Shown: positions 62,481 through 64,000 of the stretch, one piece after another
How positions within the stretch are numbered: the stretch's first letter is position 1
Layout of the letters: the number at the start of each line of letters is the position of its first letter
Source: Euonymus europaeus
Taxonomy: Eukaryota > Streptophyta > Magnoliopsida > Celastrales > Celastraceae
Length of the DNA stretch: 64,000 bases
Reading direction: 5' to 3'
Assembly (NCBI GenBank): GCA_963580455.1
Contig: OY756957.1
Location: forward strand, 27,248,501-27,312,500
The notes under the pieces: generated by a model
What the model was told of the DNA's origin: nothing
Seen by the model: the letters and a program-made list of their open reading frames with translations, nothing else
The model's database searches: none
Made by a program: the position numbers and the translations under genes

Positions 62481-64000
62481 TTGTAACTGAGGCTTCTAAA
62501 GAACACTAGTGTTAAGGAACCGTGCAGATCGAACAACTGTGTTGCCTAAACTTCCAAAGCAAAAGGATTGGAAATGAGGTAGCCAGACAGGAAGTAATCT
62601 GAAAGACTGAAGCTACTATGACAAGTTTAGAACATTAAAGCTGGAAACATCGGCCAACCATCACAACCAACCAATAACTGAAAGCTACAAGATTAGTTTT
62701 ATCTATTGATCCCTTCAGCAGGTACATTGAACATTCTACATTGTTACTAAAAACCAATCCACCAGATGTGCAAATCAGCTCACATACAAAATCTTCAAGA
62801 AAATGGTATCTCAAAGATCATCAGTCAGAGCATTTTGTTTTCACTCTATGTTACTGCTGCTGCACATGACTGACGTATCTGATACTTGCTTTGGACTATC
62901 CCAAATACACTGATCATAATCTAAACTCACGGAACACAGCATACTTATCAAAGTTCTTATGCACACTCTGATGGTAGAATGAAATAATGTGACGTAACAT
63001 CTTCCATAAAACTCCACTGTGTACACTGTACACACAAATATATTAGCGACACCAGGTAATCCTCTAGATTCTCTGAAGACAATAATATGTTGTCAGAAGG
63101 CGCCCGACCACATCAGCATAAACACCAATGGCATGAATGGATAATATGAAGACTGCTCTGAGTCTCTGAGACTCTGACACACACCATGTAAAAACATGTA
63201 GTTCGAGAGTAGTGTATAAGTTGGGAAAGCCACTCGGATGACAATTTTATTTTGAAAGATGAAACAAATATTGAAGAACATGGATGGGCATTTCAGACAT
63301 TAAACACTGATCTATTAACAATGCTCAGTTACACAGGCATGAATCCAAAAGAATGAAAGCTCGTTGACACAGGAAACTTGGCAAGAAATAAGGAGTTCTA
63401 GAAGTTTACAAAACAAACACAACTTGTTTGATGAATCTACCACAGCATTATAACCATTCCATATATGTAATTTTGTTTAGCTTTTGGACCCAACTACACT
63501 GCTCCATGAATACAAACTCTTCTGACCAGATGGCCAAACCTTGAATGCCTTTCACAAACCAAAATCCGCATATTATGAACCAATCTGTATTTTTTCTCTT
63601 GGATAATTCAACACTAACTACTTATTATGATCTAAGTACACAAAAGGCATTGAGCTTCAGCAATCTGAATTGCTTTCAGCAACTACATCTCTAAATATAG
63701 AGTATCTCAAAAGACCACAACCAACAATCCACGAAGGCCATAAACTAACATGAGGTTAATTGTCACATCTTCAAAAGATCTTGTATCCAAAATTACACCA
63801 ATTCCAGGAACAATTCCATTCTTCGCCATCAAATAACAGATAATAGCCTTCAAATCGAAATTATCGTCTGCTGTTTAAGGAAAGAGTCCATTACTTTCTA
63901 TCCCAATCCCACTGCCATCAAGTTCATCTTTCTGTCACTCTGTTCTCAAAGTTGAATCATACACTACAGCACAAATTATCCAAAACCCTAGTTCTGTCAG

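Larger units (their letters stand above)
59441..64000 (-). other. Probable long first intron or upstream region of the RZ-1 gene
   Basis: The acceptor CTTGTAG lies next to 59440, so intron sequence continues to the right. No RRM-coding exon, other gene or RNA gene was recognised up to 64000. Two sets of tandem repeats (59631-60115 and 62171-62480) occupy part of it. All open frames are short and unconvincing. Confidence 0.5.

Noticed and set aside
1..64000. CRISPR array, operon or bacterial-type system
   Set aside because: No evenly spaced palindromic repeats with unique spacers, no Shine-Dalgarno-linked genes; genes are intron-rich and plant-like.

Overview
The window reads as nuclear DNA of a flowering plant, very probably a eudicot. 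It is AT-rich. Its genes are interrupted by many GT-AG introns, and their products match plant families: plant myotubularin, CSLA mannan synthase, a DEMETER-type DNA glycosylase, an RZ-1-type RNA-binding protein and an anther-type eight-cysteine protein. Intergenic DNA carries small inverted-repeat elements, a SINE-like copy, minisatellites and microsatellites. Species cannot be fixed from the sequence. Exons were assembled by eye from reading frame, splice signals and family knowledge; no search or transcript data were available.

Layout from left to right. At 1-110 is the last exon of a plus-strand gene that starts outside the window. At 1179-3247 (+) is a two-exon gene for a small single-span membrane protein. 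At 4363-19952 (-) is a complete 19-exon myotubularin phosphoinositide 3-phosphatase, whose introns hold a tRNA-like SINE, a (TG)n tract and a foreign-looking ORF. The 3.1 kb gap up to 23072 holds a long inverted-repeat element with internal 101-bp repeats. At 23073-24460 (+) is a GDSL esterase/lipase and at 26110-28497 (+) a CSLA glucomannan 4-beta-mannosyltransferase. At 29111-29401 (+) is a secreted eight-cysteine lipid-transfer-like protein, and at 30505-32878 (-) an OTU-type deubiquitinase. At 36386-37622 (+) is a two-exon nuclear-looking protein that I do not recognise.

At 41094-51823 (+) lies a DEMETER-like 5-methylcytosine DNA glycosylase of about 1,970 residues, with HhH-GPD, Fe-S and C-terminal domains intact. 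Its predicted N-terminus is built from 63-bp coding repeats. Downstream are a 3.8 kb gap with a 95-bp tandem duplication, a mitochondrial complex I B15/NDUFB4-like gene (55666-57745, -), a perfect 26-bp inverted-repeat element (58006-58165), and the 3' exons of an RZ-1 glycine-rich RNA-binding protein (58573-59440, -). The first exon of that gene was not found, so its intron 1 or upstream region fills the rest of the window to 64000.

The genes form no operon or evident pathway; this is ordinary plant gene order with independent promoters. I found no new multi-gene system. The most interesting signals are the near-identical coding minisatellite in the DNA demethylase, the transposon-like sequences upstream of that gene, the tandem duplication of an antisense ATG plus splice donor downstream of it, two adjacent perfect hairpins at 38201-38238, and an 18-bp homopolymer inside the RZ-1 coding sequence.
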